Positions 16,323 to 26,203 of a DNA stretch of 64,000 nt are shown here, piece after piece. How positions within the stretch are numbered: position 1 is the first letter of the stretch; each line of letters starts with the position of its first letter. The notes beneath the pieces are model-generated. The model saw only the letters and a list, made by a program, of their open reading frames with translations, had not been told where the DNA came from and ran no database searches. The position numbers and the translations under genes were made by a program. This DNA is from an uncultured Armatimonadota bacterium (GTDB taxonomy: Bacteria > Armatimonadota > Fimbriimonadia > Fimbriimonadales > Fimbriimonadaceae): assembly GCA_903927025.1 (NCBI GenBank), contig CAIYLG010000022.1:80424-144423 (forward strand), read 5' to 3'.

Positions 16323-18296
16323 ATGCCCCTTCGAATGTGGACGTACGATCTCGCCCGGGAACAGGCACCCACTCTAGATCACCTGCGTCGGCTTTGCGAT
16401 GTCACCCTTGAATCGGGTTACAACGCCTTGGGCCTCTATTTGGAACACAGATTCGCCTATCCGTCAACACCTTGGAGTCATGGCACAGGCAGTCTCACTC
16501 CGGAAATGGTGAGCCAACTTCAAACTGAATACCGAACGCTTGAGATCATCCCCTTCATCAATCTGTTGGGACACGTTGAGGGCTTTCTCTATACAGAAGA
16601 AGGCCGAAAATTTGCAGAGACAAAGTTCGTAGGAATGCAGGCGTGCCCAAGCGACGCTGGCTTTAAAGAGTTAGCGGCTGGACTGCTTAGCGATTCGCTT
16701 GAAGCCTTTACCTCCTCAATCATTCACATCGGAGGTGACGAAACCCAACATCTCGGAGCATGCCCCATTTGTCGAAGGCGAGTAGCCGAATTCGAATCAA
16801 AGATTGGCACAGACGGCAAGGCGAGACTCTTTGGCGAGCACTTTGCCCCGATGCTTCAGCAGGTAACAGATGCAGGACGTCGCCCCGCAATTTGGGGAGA
16901 CATGCTTGCAGAGCACCAGCAGGCAACGGGCTTTATTCCAAAGACAACGCTAATATTTGATTGGCAATACTTTCAGTCAGCTAGCCGCACGGCATCGCCG
17001 TTCCGAACCTCTGGCTTCGACGTGGTCTACTGTCCTACGCTTCATGTTTACAACGCTACTTGGCTCCACCTGCCACAGAGCGAGAAGAACGTTGTCGAAA
17101 ATGCCATTAGCTCAGCGCTGGACAAAGCCTACGGCCTTTGTCTCACGACTTGGGAGTGCGATCTCTTTGGGTCGTATGAAACGTTATTGCCGGCAATCAA
17201 GGCAACCGGCGAAATCTTCTCGAATGCAGAATCCCTTGCTCGTGAAGAAGAAGGGGCAATTCTCGCAGGGCGTCCCAGCGATCTAATCCTGGATTCAGAC
17301 AGCCCATCAGAGTCTATTCCCACCGGCATTGCAGATGGCATTCTGAGCGGACTGATGGACAACCTGGCATCTGGAGCGACGATCCTAATCGGTGCCAAAC
17401 ACATCACGGTTCAGTACGATTCCATGACGCCCCACGTAGACCCTGCTCGTATTCCGGCCGACCCAGGGGCTGAGGCGATACAGCGCATCTGCCGGTTGGC
17501 ATCTCTTGAGGACAGTCGATCGACCGAAAGGAGAACTGGCCAAATCACCGGCGAGTACAAATCAGTGCCGTTCCAGATTGAAGTGACTTCGGAACCCGTC
17601 GCTACAGGAATGAAACTTCGCCTGGAGATGGAACCGTGGCTTAATTCCACCGCATATTCGCTTGAGCGCAAAGCGGACCGATTTCTCAAAGCGTATCTGC
17701 GAGAAGGCGAAAACTACGAAGAGTGGGCGCGCCTAATGGGTGTCGACCTCCTGAATGCAGGCGGAAGCTTCCAATTCACTGGAATTCGATCTGGTCTCAA
17801 ATGTCGACTCCTGCTGTACGGCAACCCGTTTCTTGCGTGGCTCCACCATAGCGACGAGTTGTGCGGCCCGACTGGTGACGCCGCCTTGAGCATCTTTGAG
17901 CGAGGAATTGTCTTCGCTCCCGACGCTTCATCTCGGGGAGCTTCTGACTTTGGAAAAGCGGCTGTCCTGTTTGTTCGATTCGCGGAAGAAGCTCACCGGG
18001 CCTACGCTCAGCGGCAACCGGGTGCGGCGGCAACGGCGCTGATGCCGTGCCGGCAGATCTTTGAAAACCTGCTTAAAATTGCTCGCTCCAATCACCTGAG
18101 AATCGGCGGCTCACTCGCAGATATCGAACGATGCCTTATTGCTCGAGAGCATGTCGAACGGGTGATGCGCCGAATAAAAACCTACGGTGACGGCTCGCTC
18201 GGATATTTGCCTTCCTTTGAGATGATTACTCATCCAAATTTCGTGCCGCACGACCAGGGCGCATGGTGGAAGATCAACTCTTGGGCAAGAGATTAG
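16323..18296 (+). CDS. Glycoside hydrolase family 20-like enzyme with unknown C-terminal region
   Basis: A 657-residue protein whose first ~330 residues form a GH20-type (beta-N-acetylhexosaminidase) barrel. The catalytic pair is in HIGGDE at residues 135-140 (D139, E140), preceded by IIPFINLLGHVEGF, where family members have the substrate-side LGH. It has no signal peptide, so it is probably cytoplasmic and may trim amino-sugar compounds during recycling. The C-terminal ~300 residues are helical and unassigned. The GH20 N-terminal cap domain common in the family is missing: the barrel starts at residue 1. It follows hemW by 35 bases and overlaps the 3' end of ruvC on the other strand by 23 bases. 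Confidence 0.8.
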   Translation: MPLRMWTYDLAREQAPTLDHLRRLCDVTLESGYNALGLYLEHRFAYPSTPWSHGTGSLTPEMVSQLQTEYRTLEIIPFINLLGHVEGFLYTEEGRKFAETKFVGMQACPSDAGFKELAAGLLSDSLEAFTSSIIHIGGDETQHLGACPICRRRVAEFESKIGTDGKARLFGEHFAPMLQQVTDAGRRPAIWGDMLAEHQQATGFIPKTTLIFDWQYFQSASRTASPFRTSGFDVVYCPTLHVYNATWLHLPQSEKNVVENAISSALDKAYGLCLTTWECDLFGSYETLLPAIKATGEIFSNAESLAREEEGAILAGRPSDLILDSDSPSESIPTGIADGILSGLMDNLASGATILIGAKHITVQYDSMTPHVDPARIPADPGAEAIQRICRLASLEDSRSTERRTGQITGEYKSVPFQIEVTSEPVATGMKLRLEMEPWLNSTAYSLERKADRFLKAYLREGENYEEWARLMGVDLLNAGGSFQFTGIRSGLKCRLLLYGNPFLAWLHHSDELCGPTGDAALSIFERGIVFAPDASSRGASDFGKAAVLFVRFAEEAHRAYAQRQPGAAATALMPCRQIFENLLKIARSNHLRIGGSLADIERCLIAREHVERVMRRIKTYGDGSLGYLPSFEMITHPNFVPHDQGAWWKINSWARD

Positions 18297-18774
18297 CCGG
18301 GATAGCGGCGCGGCTCCGAAATGCGTGTGTGATCGCAATCGCCAAAGCGTCGGCAACGTCATCTGGCTTTGGCGCTGTCTGTAGAGACAGAAGTTTTGCA
18401 ACCATGAACTGAACCTGCTTCTTCTCTGCATTGCCGTTCCCAACGACGCTCTGTTTGATTTCTGGCGGTGAGTATTCGGTCCAGGGCACCCCTCGGAAGC
18501 TGGATGCAAGTAGGATTGAGCCTAGAACCTTGGCCACATCCATTGCGGTTGTTTTGTTCACGGTGAACAGGAGCCGTTCCGTCACCACTGCGTCTGGCTG
18601 ATGCTTATCGAAGATGGTTAGAACCTCTTCATGGACGAGGCGAATTCGGTCTGGCAACAGAATCCGGGGGGTTGTGATCAGTCCGTACTCGATCGCCTCC
18701 AGCCTCGAGCCCTGCCTGCGGACGACACCGTATCCGATCCTTTCTAGGCCTGGGTCGATGCCGAGGATGATCAT
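18274..18774 (-). CDS. ruvC: Holliday junction endonuclease RuvC
   Basis: A 166-residue RuvC, the nuclease that resolves Holliday junctions together with RuvAB. It has the RNase H-like fold with the first catalytic aspartate in GIDPGLERIGYG (D7), the acidic residue in TERLLF, and the C-terminal PDDVADALAIA pair. Length is normal. RuvA and RuvB are not in the window. It is 19 bases downstream of the CCA-type nucleotidyltransferase gene on the same strand. Confidence 0.95.
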   Translation of the reverse strand: MIILGIDPGLERIGYGVVRRQGSRLEAIEYGLITTPRILLPDRIRLVHEEVLTIFDKHQPDAVVTERLLFTVNKTTAMDVAKVLGSILLASSFRGVPWTEYSPPEIKQSVVGNGNAEKKQVQFMVAKLLSLQTAPKPDDVADALAIAITHAFRSRAAIPANLLPKS

Positions 18775-18793
18775 GAGCTTAACTTACCGCCAA

Positions 18794-20191
18794 TCACGCT
18801 GGCAATTCTGAGATGACAAGCTCGAGATACTCTTTTGCCTTCTCCCGGTCATCAGGCTGAAGGTCGCCGTCTAAAACCTTTTCAAGCAGGTATGCCTTGA
18901 GTTTCCCGACCTCTGGTCCCGCGCAGATCCCGGCAATCTGCATGATTTCTTGACCAGAGAGTGGGCTTCTGAGCGAAGTCACCGGCGTGGCTTCAGATAC
19001 CGCCTTGAGTTGGTCCCGAATCGGGTCCAAATTGAGTGCCTTCACCCCTGGGCGAAGAGATCGCGAGTCCGCATCCACCAAATTGATCAACCGGTCTGAG
19101 TCCTCTTCCATGTCACGGAGAAGTCGTCTTCCGGCGGCGGCGGAAAAGACCGGTGAGCTTCCCAAACGCATATGATTTTTCACCAGGCGAGCAACTTGGA
19201 ACACCAGTTTCTCTGGAAATTTCAGTCTGCGCAGAATGTCGACTGCCATGCCGCGTCCAACTTCTTCGTGGGTGAAGAACCTGGTGTTTCCGTCTGCATC
19301 AACAAACCGCGTTGGAGGCTTGCCAACATCATGAAGGAGAGCAGCAAACGAGAGGATCAGGTCGTCTGGTCCTACCTTCTCCAAGACGAGAAGAGTGTGG
19401 TCCCAGACATCGAGATGATGGTAGCTTCCCTGCTCGCAGCCCACCATGGGAATCAGCTCCGGCGCAAATTGGCCCATTAATCCAAGCCGCATCAAGTCCG
19501 ACATCGCGGAGGGTGCGGAGGCATCGCAGAGCATTTTAACCAGCTCATCTCGAATTCTCTCGCTGCTGATAATGCTCAACCGCTCCGCAGTGGCAGCAAC
19601 CGCCTCATAGAGCCCAGGAACAGGCGTCAGCCCAAATCGCCATCGAAACCGAACGGCGCGGAGCATACGCAGGGGATCATCCCGAAATGTGGCGGATGGC
19701 TCCAACGGAGTCCGCAAAAGCCCAGAGTGCAAATCGCCGAGTCCCGTACCCAGAATGTCACTCAACTCGCCAGTGTGCAGATTTTGCCTGAGGGTGTTGA
19801 GTGTGAAATCTCGGCGCTCGGCGTCCTCTAGGTAGGAAGCCGCTTGCACCTCTGGCTTACGCGAGTCTTCCGAGTAACTCTCTCTGCGAGCGGTGACGAT
19901 TTCAATATCGCAGCCGCGCACACGGGCGAGGGCTGTGCCAAACCTCTCATAGACCACCGGCTCAATATCCGAGATGCCACGCTCTCGCAGCAATTGGGCG
20001 AGTTCTGAGGACGAACCTCGGGTAACCAAGTCGAAGTCGTCTTTCTGCGGTCTACCTAGGAGCGTGTCCCGAACGGCACCTCCAACCAGCCAGAGGTCCC
20101 CCTCGAAAGGGCTCCCCGCAGTAACTTGGCGTATGGATTCGAGCGCTGGATGCATGGCGAATGGGGCTGACCTAAAGCGACGAAGCGCCAT
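18794..20191 (-). CDS. CCA tRNA nucleotidyltransferase / poly(A) polymerase family with HD domain
   Basis: A 465-residue class II nucleotidyltransferase. The head domain has LVGGAVRDTLLGRPQKDDFD with the two metal-binding aspartates, and the RNA/nucleotide-selection motif FRDDPLRMLRAVRF. A C-terminal HD domain is present (LLHDVGKP and LVKNHMR). This arrangement is that of bacterial CCA-adding enzymes, which complete or repair the 3' end of tRNA, but close relatives act as poly(A) polymerases and some split A- and CC-adding activity, so substrate range is not settled by sequence. An alternative start is the Met at residue 13, matching the usual N-terminus. Confidence 0.9.
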   Translation of the reverse strand: MALRRFRSAPFAMHPALESIRQVTAGSPFEGDLWLVGGAVRDTLLGRPQKDDFDLVTRGSSSELAQLLRERGISDIEPVVYERFGTALARVRGCDIEIVTARRESYSEDSRKPEVQAASYLEDAERRDFTLNTLRQNLHTGELSDILGTGLGDLHSGLLRTPLEPSATFRDDPLRMLRAVRFRWRFGLTPVPGLYEAVAATAERLSIISSERIRDELVKMLCDASAPSAMSDLMRLGLMGQFAPELIPMVGCEQGSYHHLDVWDHTLLVLEKVGPDDLILSFAALLHDVGKPPTRFVDADGNTRFFTHEEVGRGMAVDILRRLKFPEKLVFQVARLVKNHMRLGSSPVFSAAAGRRLLRDMEEDSDRLINLVDADSRSLRPGVKALNLDPIRDQLKAVSEATPVTSLRSPLSGQEIMQIAGICAGPEVGKLKAYLLEKVLDGDLQPDDREKAKEYLELVISELPA

Positions 20192-20206
20192 TACAGTCAG
20201 CCCATT

Positions 20207-21571
20207 CTACATCGCCAAACTTCCCATCGGATCCCAAGGTTCTAGCTCGACCGGGGCATCGGAAAGAGCCTTCAAGATCTCGGCAGGCACATGACTCTTG
20301 TGCACAACGACTTCATAATTGAATTCATCGAACCAGGCATCGCTCATCTGGAAGAAGCCCTTGTCTCCCACTTTTTCGCTCCAAGAGTTCTCTACTCGCC
20401 ACTTGATCGATTGGCCGTCCTCACCGATATCCACGCCCGTAAACACCATTGCATGGGTCATTAGAGAATCGCCATAGTCGAGTCTCTCCGACTTGGACAT
20501 CCCTTTATCGCTTCCATAGACCAAGCTAAAGTCGAACATCTCCATGTCCATCGTGCCGAGATCCTTCTCAAGGAACTTGCCAACATCACAGCCGAACCAC
20601 ACAGAGTCCCCAGCCTTGATCTGCTTGATGGCCGCCTCTTTGATAATGGGCAGTTCAACGTTGAGATACTCGACGGCCTTTCCGCCAGAGACATTTCCCA
20701 AGAATTGAACCGTGTAGGTTGTATTGAAAGGATGGGCGGGCCGGGGATCATGGATCAGGCAAACCATGTCTCTGAGGTCATATCCCACATATTTGGAATA
20801 GAACTCCTTTGGCGTCATCGTGCCGGCGCGGTGGAAACCCTTCTCACGATCCCTCCACTGCCAATCAAACTGCGTTGGAGGTTCGCCAAGGTGGATACAC
20901 AGCATTCGATAGACCTCAGCCATCTGCCGATGCTTCATCTCTTTTAGGTCCTCTATGGAGGTCCCGCCTGCGGCAGATTTACGAAGCAGGCACGCGAACT
21001 CTCTGAGTTTGCCGGTGATGTGCTCGTTCATCTGACCGGTGCTGGAGCTCGATTCTGTCTCCGGCATAATTGCCTTCGGCACGATTCCGTACTTTTCAAT
21101 AAGGTTGACGAACATATCCCATTGCCCGCCATCTTGAATCGGGTTTGCCAAAAGATGATTGAGAAGTCGGCTGCCGACCTTTTCATCCAATGTCACGAGA
21201 ATGCTTTCAAGGAAGTAGTTGGCCTTTTCAAGCTTGTCCCAAAACATCGTGTAGTTCTGGGATAGTTCGAAGCCCTCCGACAAGTTCATCGCCTGCTGGG
21301 CTTTCGACCGGAAGGTGTTGAGCGCGGCAAACATCCAGCACCTGCCGCTTCCCTTCTGTGAGGTTGCCGGATTTTCAGCCAGGTGATGACTGAATGAGTT
21401 GTCAACCAGGGCAGAGCGTCTTCGGTTGGTCGCGATTTTGTTGACGGGTGTCGTGCAAACCGCATTCATCGCTTGACGATTGCTGGGAGAAGAATCGAAA
21501 GCAATTTGATAGCTTGCGAGGTCAGAGGCGGTGATTTCACCGGTGTCCGGTCGGACAGAGGTTGCGGCCAT
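20207..21571 (-). CDS. pepC: C1-family aminopeptidase, bleomycin hydrolase type
   Basis: A 454-residue cysteine aminopeptidase of the PepC/bleomycin hydrolase group, cytoplasmic and normally a hexamer. The catalytic cysteine is C78 in QKGSGRCWMFA; the histidine is in DSLMTHAMVFTG and the asparagine in VENSWSEKVGDKGFF. The remainder aligns with the full length of the family (usual length ~440-450). It sits 15 bases upstream of the CCA-type gene on the same strand, with no evident functional connection. Confidence 0.95.
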   Translation of the reverse strand: MAATSVRPDTGEITASDLASYQIAFDSSPSNRQAMNAVCTTPVNKIATNRRRSALVDNSFSHHLAENPATSQKGSGRCWMFAALNTFRSKAQQAMNLSEGFELSQNYTMFWDKLEKANYFLESILVTLDEKVGSRLLNHLLANPIQDGGQWDMFVNLIEKYGIVPKAIMPETESSSSTGQMNEHITGKLREFACLLRKSAAGGTSIEDLKEMKHRQMAEVYRMLCIHLGEPPTQFDWQWRDREKGFHRAGTMTPKEFYSKYVGYDLRDMVCLIHDPRPAHPFNTTYTVQFLGNVSGGKAVEYLNVELPIIKEAAIKQIKAGDSVWFGCDVGKFLEKDLGTMDMEMFDFSLVYGSDKGMSKSERLDYGDSLMTHAMVFTGVDIGEDGQSIKWRVENSWSEKVGDKGFFQMSDAWFDEFNYEVVVHKSHVPAEILKALSDAPVELEPWDPMGSLAM

Positions 21572-21922
21572 GGCTAATCATATACACTTCAAGGCTCATT
21601 GTTTACTCTTTGCAACACGACTCCCAAAATTTAGTGATGAATATGGTCCAAACGGTCCAACCGCAACGATTCAACGCCCCACGGGTGAACACGAGGGATT
21701 CCGCAATGGTCCCAATCTGTGTCGATGGTCGGCACCCTGAACCAGTCTTTCGACCCAACAGCGAGTTGAGGCAAGAATGCTGTGATATACCTCCATCGGC
21801 TGGCATGGTTTCGATAAACTGCGTGAAGGTCTCGGCGCAGAGAAGCAAATGCCTGCCTACGAAAAGGCGGATTTTTAGCAATGCTGACAATGGATCGAAT
21901 AGGCAACCCAAAGGACTCAAAG
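21572..21922. other. Intergenic region between divergent pepC-like and HD-GYP genes
   Basis: About 350 bases containing the divergent promoters. Overlapping frames on both strands here have no ribosome-binding site and no recognisable features. I see no RNA gene. Confidence 0.4.
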
Positions 21923-22957
21923 ATGCGGACCTCTAATAGTTGGGAATTCCCCAATGCAAAGATACTGGTCATTGACGACACCGAGCAAAACTTAAACCTT
22001 GCTCGCCAAGTCCTGAACATGGCCGGCTATACAGATGTGCGCATTCTGCAAGATCCGCGACTTGCCGTCGATGCAATCACGATCAACGGTCCAGACTTAG
22101 TACTGCTCGACCTCCACATGCCCTACATGGATGGGTATGAAGTGATGGAGAAGGTCCAGAAGCGAATGGCGCCGGACTCGTTCCTCCCCATTCTCGTCTG
22201 CTCATCAGACACATCGGCTGAAGCCAGAGAAAGAGCACTGAAGCTGGGCGCAAATGATTTTATCGTGAAGCCATACGATAAGACGGAGATGCTCCTGCGC
22301 GTCCGCAACTTCATTCGGATGCGATACATGCATCTCGCGATTCACGACGAAAATGTGGCTCTGGAGGCGCGCGTTCGTCGCCGCACCCAGGAACTCATGC
22401 AGGCCCGTGCAGAGGCACTGGACTGCCTTGCCAGAGCTCTTGAGTACCGCGACGACTCCACCGGCGGTCACACGCGGCGCGTAGGAGAAATGAGCGCCCA
22501 AATCGCCCGGGCGATGCATCTGGACGAGTACGACATCGATGTGATTCGAATTGCGGCCCCCCTCCACGATCTTGGAAAGATTGGCATTCCTGATGAACTG
22601 CTTCTCAAGAAAGAGCAGTACACGCCTGAAGACAGGCAGATCATGCAGAAGCACACGATCCTTGGAGAGACGATCATTGGAGACTGCACTTCTCCAGTTC
22701 TCAAGGAAGTTAAAGAGATTGCACTTCACCACCACGAGAAGTGGGATGGCACCGGATATCCGCATGGCTTGAAAGGTGAGGAAATCCCAATCGCATGCCG
22801 GATCGTGGCACTGGCCGACATATACGACGCATTGACCCACACACGACCCTATAAGTCAGCGTGGACCAAGGAAGACGCAATCAAGGAGATCAGGCACCTT
22901 CGCGGCACTCACTTTGACCCCGAGGTTGTGGACGCCTTCTTGCGAATCTACGGCTAG
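21923..22957 (+). CDS. Response regulator with HD-GYP output domain
   Basis: A 344-residue two-component response regulator. Residues ~10-130 are a receiver domain: ILVIDDTEQN holds the acidic pair, LVLLDLHMPYMDGYE the phosphorylated aspartate, and VKPYDK the conserved lysine. A coiled linker follows, then an HD-GYP domain with HTRRVG, HDLGKIGIPDELLLK and HHEKWDGTGYPHGLKGEEIP. Such domains hydrolyse cyclic di-GMP, and this one retains the residues needed. I chose the ATG at 21923 because AAAGGA precedes it at good spacing; ATG codons at 21881 and 21890 are also in frame. No histidine kinase is adjacent. Surface-glycan synthesis elsewhere in the window is a plausible but unproven cyclic di-GMP target. 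Confidence 0.92.
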   Translation: MRTSNSWEFPNAKILVIDDTEQNLNLARQVLNMAGYTDVRILQDPRLAVDAITINGPDLVLLDLHMPYMDGYEVMEKVQKRMAPDSFLPILVCSSDTSAEARERALKLGANDFIVKPYDKTEMLLRVRNFIRMRYMHLAIHDENVALEARVRRRTQELMQARAEALDCLARALEYRDDSTGGHTRRVGEMSAQIARAMHLDEYDIDVIRIAAPLHDLGKIGIPDELLLKKEQYTPEDRQIMQKHTILGETIIGDCTSPVLKEVKEIALHHHEKWDGTGYPHGLKGEEIPIACRIVALADIYDALTHTRPYKSAWTKEDAIKEIRHLRGTHFDPEVVDAFLRIYG

Positions 22958-23062
22958 TAGTTCAACCGGGCGGTCGCAAGACCTGAGACCTGAACCGAAG
23001 TCAGAAGCGTGCACGTCCCTACCGGTATTGGCTTGCATGAGTGAGCCTAGGAGGTTCTAGAA

Positions 23063-23404
23063 TTGGATAAAAATGCCTTATCATCACTTGGGCTACTGAT
23101 GCCCATGGCATTGGCCTTCTACGTGCTGGGGGCCATTCCCCTGTTCACCATGGCCAAGAAGATCGGCTCGCCGAACGCATGGTTTGCGTTCGTCCCGATC
23201 CTCAATATGGTGCTGATGCTGGAGATCGCTGGAAAGGAACTCTGGTGGATCCTGCTGATGTTTGTGCCATGCGTCAACGTGGTTGTGATCGCAATCGTCT
23301 GGATGGGGATTGCCGAGGCTATGGACAAGCCGAGCTGGCTCGGACTGTTGATGTTTGTCCCCGGCCTCAACTTTCTGCTCCCGTTCTATCTAGCCTTTGG
23401 CTAA
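23063..23404 (+). CDS. DUF5684-like small membrane protein
   Basis: A 113-residue membrane protein with three to four hydrophobic segments and two similar halves containing FVPILN and FVPGLN motifs, characteristic of the DUF5684 group often found near signal peptidases. Function unknown. The TTG start at 23063 is well supported by AGGAGGT eight bases upstream. It is ~105 bases after the HD-GYP gene on the same strand and might be co-transcribed. Confidence 0.75.
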   Translation: MDKNALSSLGLLMPMALAFYVLGAIPLFTMAKKIGSPNAWFAFVPILNMVLMLEIAGKELWWILLMFVPCVNVVVIAIVWMGIAEAMDKPSWLGLLMFVPGLNFLLPFYLAFG

Positions 23405-23451
23405 AACAGCCTTTGTCAGATAAAAACTAAAAACCAGGGCAAAAGAAATTC

Positions 23452-23487
23452 GTTCTCTCAGCCGACAAATCTATCGACTGAGAGAAC
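23452..23487 (+). terminator. Hairpin after the small membrane protein gene
   Basis: An inverted repeat with a ten-base-pair stem (GTTCTCTCAG / CTGAGAGAAC), one mismatch, three more pairs and an eight-base loop. There is no downstream T run, so termination is uncertain; it lies immediately before the small ORF at 23493 and could affect its translation. Confidence 0.4.
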
Positions 23488-23492
23488 AGAAC

Positions 23493-23711
23493 ATGACGAT
23501 TCGACTCACACAATCGACCGGATACATGCGACCCGTGGAAGATATGCTTCCCGACGAGACTTTGCCAAGAGTAGGGGATATCATTCCGCTGAACGTTCCC
23601 CCGTTCGTTGGCCATTTTAGAGTTGACGAAATCGAGCCGCCGATGACTGGAGACAATCCCCATCGATCGATTCCACTGATTTACGTTCACAACATGTACC
23701 GCGAGTACTGA
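23493..23711 (+). CDS. Small hypothetical protein
   Basis: A possible 72-residue protein of mixed composition, no membrane segment, ending in IYVHNMYREY. It has believable protein composition with a proline-rich middle (PLNVPPFVGHFRVDEIEPP). The ribosome-binding site is weak (GAGAG). It is placed six bases after a hairpin. I do not recognise it. Confidence 0.4.
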   Translation: MTIRLTQSTGYMRPVEDMLPDETLPRVGDIIPLNVPPFVGHFRVDEIEPPMTGDNPHRSIPLIYVHNMYREY

Positions 23712-23815
23712 AGCACCGGCCTTGCCTTCAGACTGCAAATGTGTGCCCAGCCGGCAGAGAATATGTCGGTAAAGCTCATACTCGAGCTATGTGCGGCTAA
23801 TATTCCATTAGGAGC

Positions 23816-26203
23816 ATGCCTGCTAAAGCTCGTCCCATACGTTCTCTTGCGGTACTCAGCGGTTCGCTGATTGTCATGGCCTGTATCGCGATCGTACCAA
23901 GCACCTCGCAACAGTCCAAACCAAAGCCAAAACCGCCTGGTCAAATTGAATTTGAATCCCGTTGCGCTCCTTGCCACGGCATAAACGGTCAGGGAGGCAA
24001 AGCTGATCCCGATTCTTTAGCGGGCACTCTGAGCGAAAAGGAACTCGCGGCCTTCATCAGCAGATCCATGCCACCTGGCTCTAAGAAGTGTCCCGCGCCG
24101 ATTGCCGCTAAGATATCGAGCTATATCCACGACGCGTTCTATTCTCCTGCAGCACGCAAAAAGCTAGTGGATAGGTTGGGGTCCAAGCCTCAGCCCCCAC
24201 AGCCTGCCGCACTTACTCGCTTAACGGTCCGTCAGTTTAAGAACGCACTGTCTGACCTCATTTCTGGTTTCCATAGTGCCATTCCGAACTCCGCAGATCA
24301 CGGTCTAACGGGTGACTATTACAAGGGGCGCTCTCGAGACCAGGCCAGCCGTCTGATTCATCGCATTGACCCCGAAGTGCGCTTCGAATTTGGCACCGAG
24401 GCACCCGCAAAGACTGGCTTTGACGCCAACAATTTCTCTATCTCCTGGCAGGGGAGTGTTCTCGCACCCGATACTGGCGAGTACGAGTTCAGCATTCATA
24501 GCAAATTCTCATGCCAGTTGTGGATCAACGAGGGCAGGTATCCGGTGGTGGATGGAGAGGTGCGGTCAGCCGGCGATCCTGACCCTAAAGGGAGTATCAC
24601 TCTTCTCGGCGGGCGCGCCTACACCATTCGGATGGTTTTCACGAAGGCGACTCAAGGAGTGGCCGATGTGGATAAAAAGAATCCAAAGCCGATCACCCCA
24701 TCCTATGTTTCCCTCCAGTGGCAACGGCCCCTCCATGCCACCGAAGCCATACCAACTCAGTTCCTATTCCCCGACACCAGCCCCAAGATCTATATCGATG
24801 GCACCAAGTTTCCGCCGGATGATCGAAGCATGGGGTTTGAACGAGGCACTTCGGTTTCGCGCGAATGGGATGATGCGACAACGGCAGCGGCTCTAGAAGC
24901 TGGACGATATGTCTCCAAGAATATTCCTGAGCTCACAGGAATTCAGGACGGGGACAAGGATCGCGTTGATCGGCTGAAGACGTACTGCAGAGGACTGCTG
25001 GAACGAGCCTTTCGGCGGCCTCTCACTAACGAAGTCGAGCAGATCTATATCAACAAACAGTTTTCCGCAGCGCCCACTCCTGAGGCGGCTGTCCAACGAG
25101 TGTTGGTCCTTGCCCTCAAGTCTCCAAGATTTCTCTATCGTGAGATCGGAGGGAGTCAGATCGACTCGTACCGAGTAGCCAGTGACCTCTCCTTTGGGCT
25201 ATGGGATTCACTGCCAGACCCAGAGTTGAGAAGAGTCGCCGCTTCCGGGGAGCTGATGAATCGCGATCAGATCAAACGACAGGCGGAGCGAATGGTCTCT
25301 GACAATCGCTCTTGGAACAAAGTCCGGCAATTTCTGCTCCAGTGGCTCAAAGTGGATGAAGTCCCTGACTTGATTAAGGACAAGAAACACTATCCATTCT
25401 TCAATGAATCGTTCGCCTCTGACTTGCGAACCTCACTTGAGCTGTATCTCCAGAGTGAGGCATGGGATGGAGCTTCCGATTTTCGCAAGCTGATGGCGGA
25501 TGATGTGGAATTCCTCAACGGAAGGCTGTCTCAAGTCTACGGCGGCGGACTTCCCGCTGAATCGGGATTCAAGGCAGTCTCACCCGATGCGGATCATCGA
25601 GCCGGAGTCCTGACTCAGCCTTATCTGCTTTCTAGGTTCGCCTATTACGACGGAAGTTCACCTATTCACCGAGGAGTGCTGGTGATGCGTAACATGCTGG
25701 GAAGGATTCTCAACCCTCCGCCAGCCGCGTTTGCACCGCTAGCGGCAAGTGCCCACCCTAATCTGACGACGCGCCAACGTGTCGCCCTTCAAACCAAGCC
25801 AGAGTTCTGCAACCAGTGCCATGGCAAGATCAATCCTCTCGGCTTTGTATTCGAGCGATTTGATGCTGCCGGCAGGGTCCGGAGAGACGATAACGGCCAC
25901 CCTGTCGACGAGACTGGGTTTTACAAGAGCAAGGACGGCAAAGTCGAAACGTTTGCCAATGCCAGGGCGATGGCGACTTACATCGCAACAAGCGAAGACT
26001 CACAGACTGCATTTGTGGAGAAGCTATTCCTCAACGTTGCAAAACGGCCAGCTTCAGCTTTTGGATCAAAAAAACTATGGGACCTGAAACAGTCTTTTGC
26101 AGAAAACCAATATAGTATTCGTAGTCTAGTCACCGCGATGGCGTGTGTTGCGGCGATGCCTCCCGATAGTGTTCCCCCCACATCACGGTTGAATCACCCA
26201 TGA
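23816..26203 (+). CDS. DUF1592/DUF1588-type secreted protein with cytochrome c and PA14 domains
   Basis: A 795-residue exported protein of the planctomycete-type cytochrome family. Order: signal peptide (residues ~5-30), a class I cytochrome c-like domain with haem motif CAPCH (C50, C53, H54), a DUF1587 segment ([14 protein letters not shown]), a PA14 domain around residues 165-320 (GLTGDYYKG, then [20 protein letters not shown]), DUF1592 (residues ~360-560), DUF1588 ([19 protein letters not shown]) with a second CxxCH (C665, C668, H669), and a C-terminal DUF1585. The PA14 insertion suggests carbohydrate binding. Its stop overlaps the DUF1552 gene start (ATGA), the conserved partner. The family's reaction is not known; a redox role in breakdown of complex organic matter is often guessed. 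Confidence 0.88.
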   Translation: MPAKARPIRSLAVLSGSLIVMACIAIVPSTSQQSKPKPKPPGQIEFESRCAPCHGINGQGGKADPDSLAGTLSEKELAAFISRSMPPGSKKCPAPIAAKISSYIHDAFYSPAARKKLVDRLGSKPQPPQPAALTRLTVRQFKNALSDLISGFHSAIPNSADHGLTGDYYKGRSRDQASRLIHRIDPEVRFEFGTEAPAKTGFDANNFSISWQGSVLAPDTGEYEFSIHSKFSCQLWINEGRYPVVDGEVRSAGDPDPKGSITLLGGRAYTIRMVFTKATQGVADVDKKNPKPITPSYVSLQWQRPLHATEAIPTQFLFPDTSPKIYIDGTKFPPDDRSMGFERGTSVSREWDDATTAAALEAGRYVSKNIPELTGIQDGDKDRVDRLKTYCRGLLERAFRRPLTNEVEQIYINKQFSAAPTPEAAVQRVLVLALKSPRFLYREIGGSQIDSYRVASDLSFGLWDSLPDPELRRVAASGELMNRDQIKRQAERMVSDNRSWNKVRQFLLQWLKVDEVPDLIKDKKHYPFFNESFASDLRTSLELYLQSEAWDGASDFRKLMADDVEFLNGRLSQVYGGGLPAESGFKAVSPDADHRAGVLTQPYLLSRFAYYDGSSPIHRGVLVMRNMLGRILNPPPAAFAPLAASAHPNLTTRQRVALQTKPEFCNQCHGKINPLGFVFERFDAAGRVRRDDNGHPVDETGFYKSKDGKVETFANARAMATYIATSEDSQTAFVEKLFLNVAKRPASAFGSKKLWDLKQSFAENQYSIRSLVTAMACVAAMPPDSVPPTSRLNHP

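Noticed and set aside
22205..22840. 211-residue minus-strand frame opposite the HD-GYP gene
   Set aside because: Antisense shadow; no independent support.
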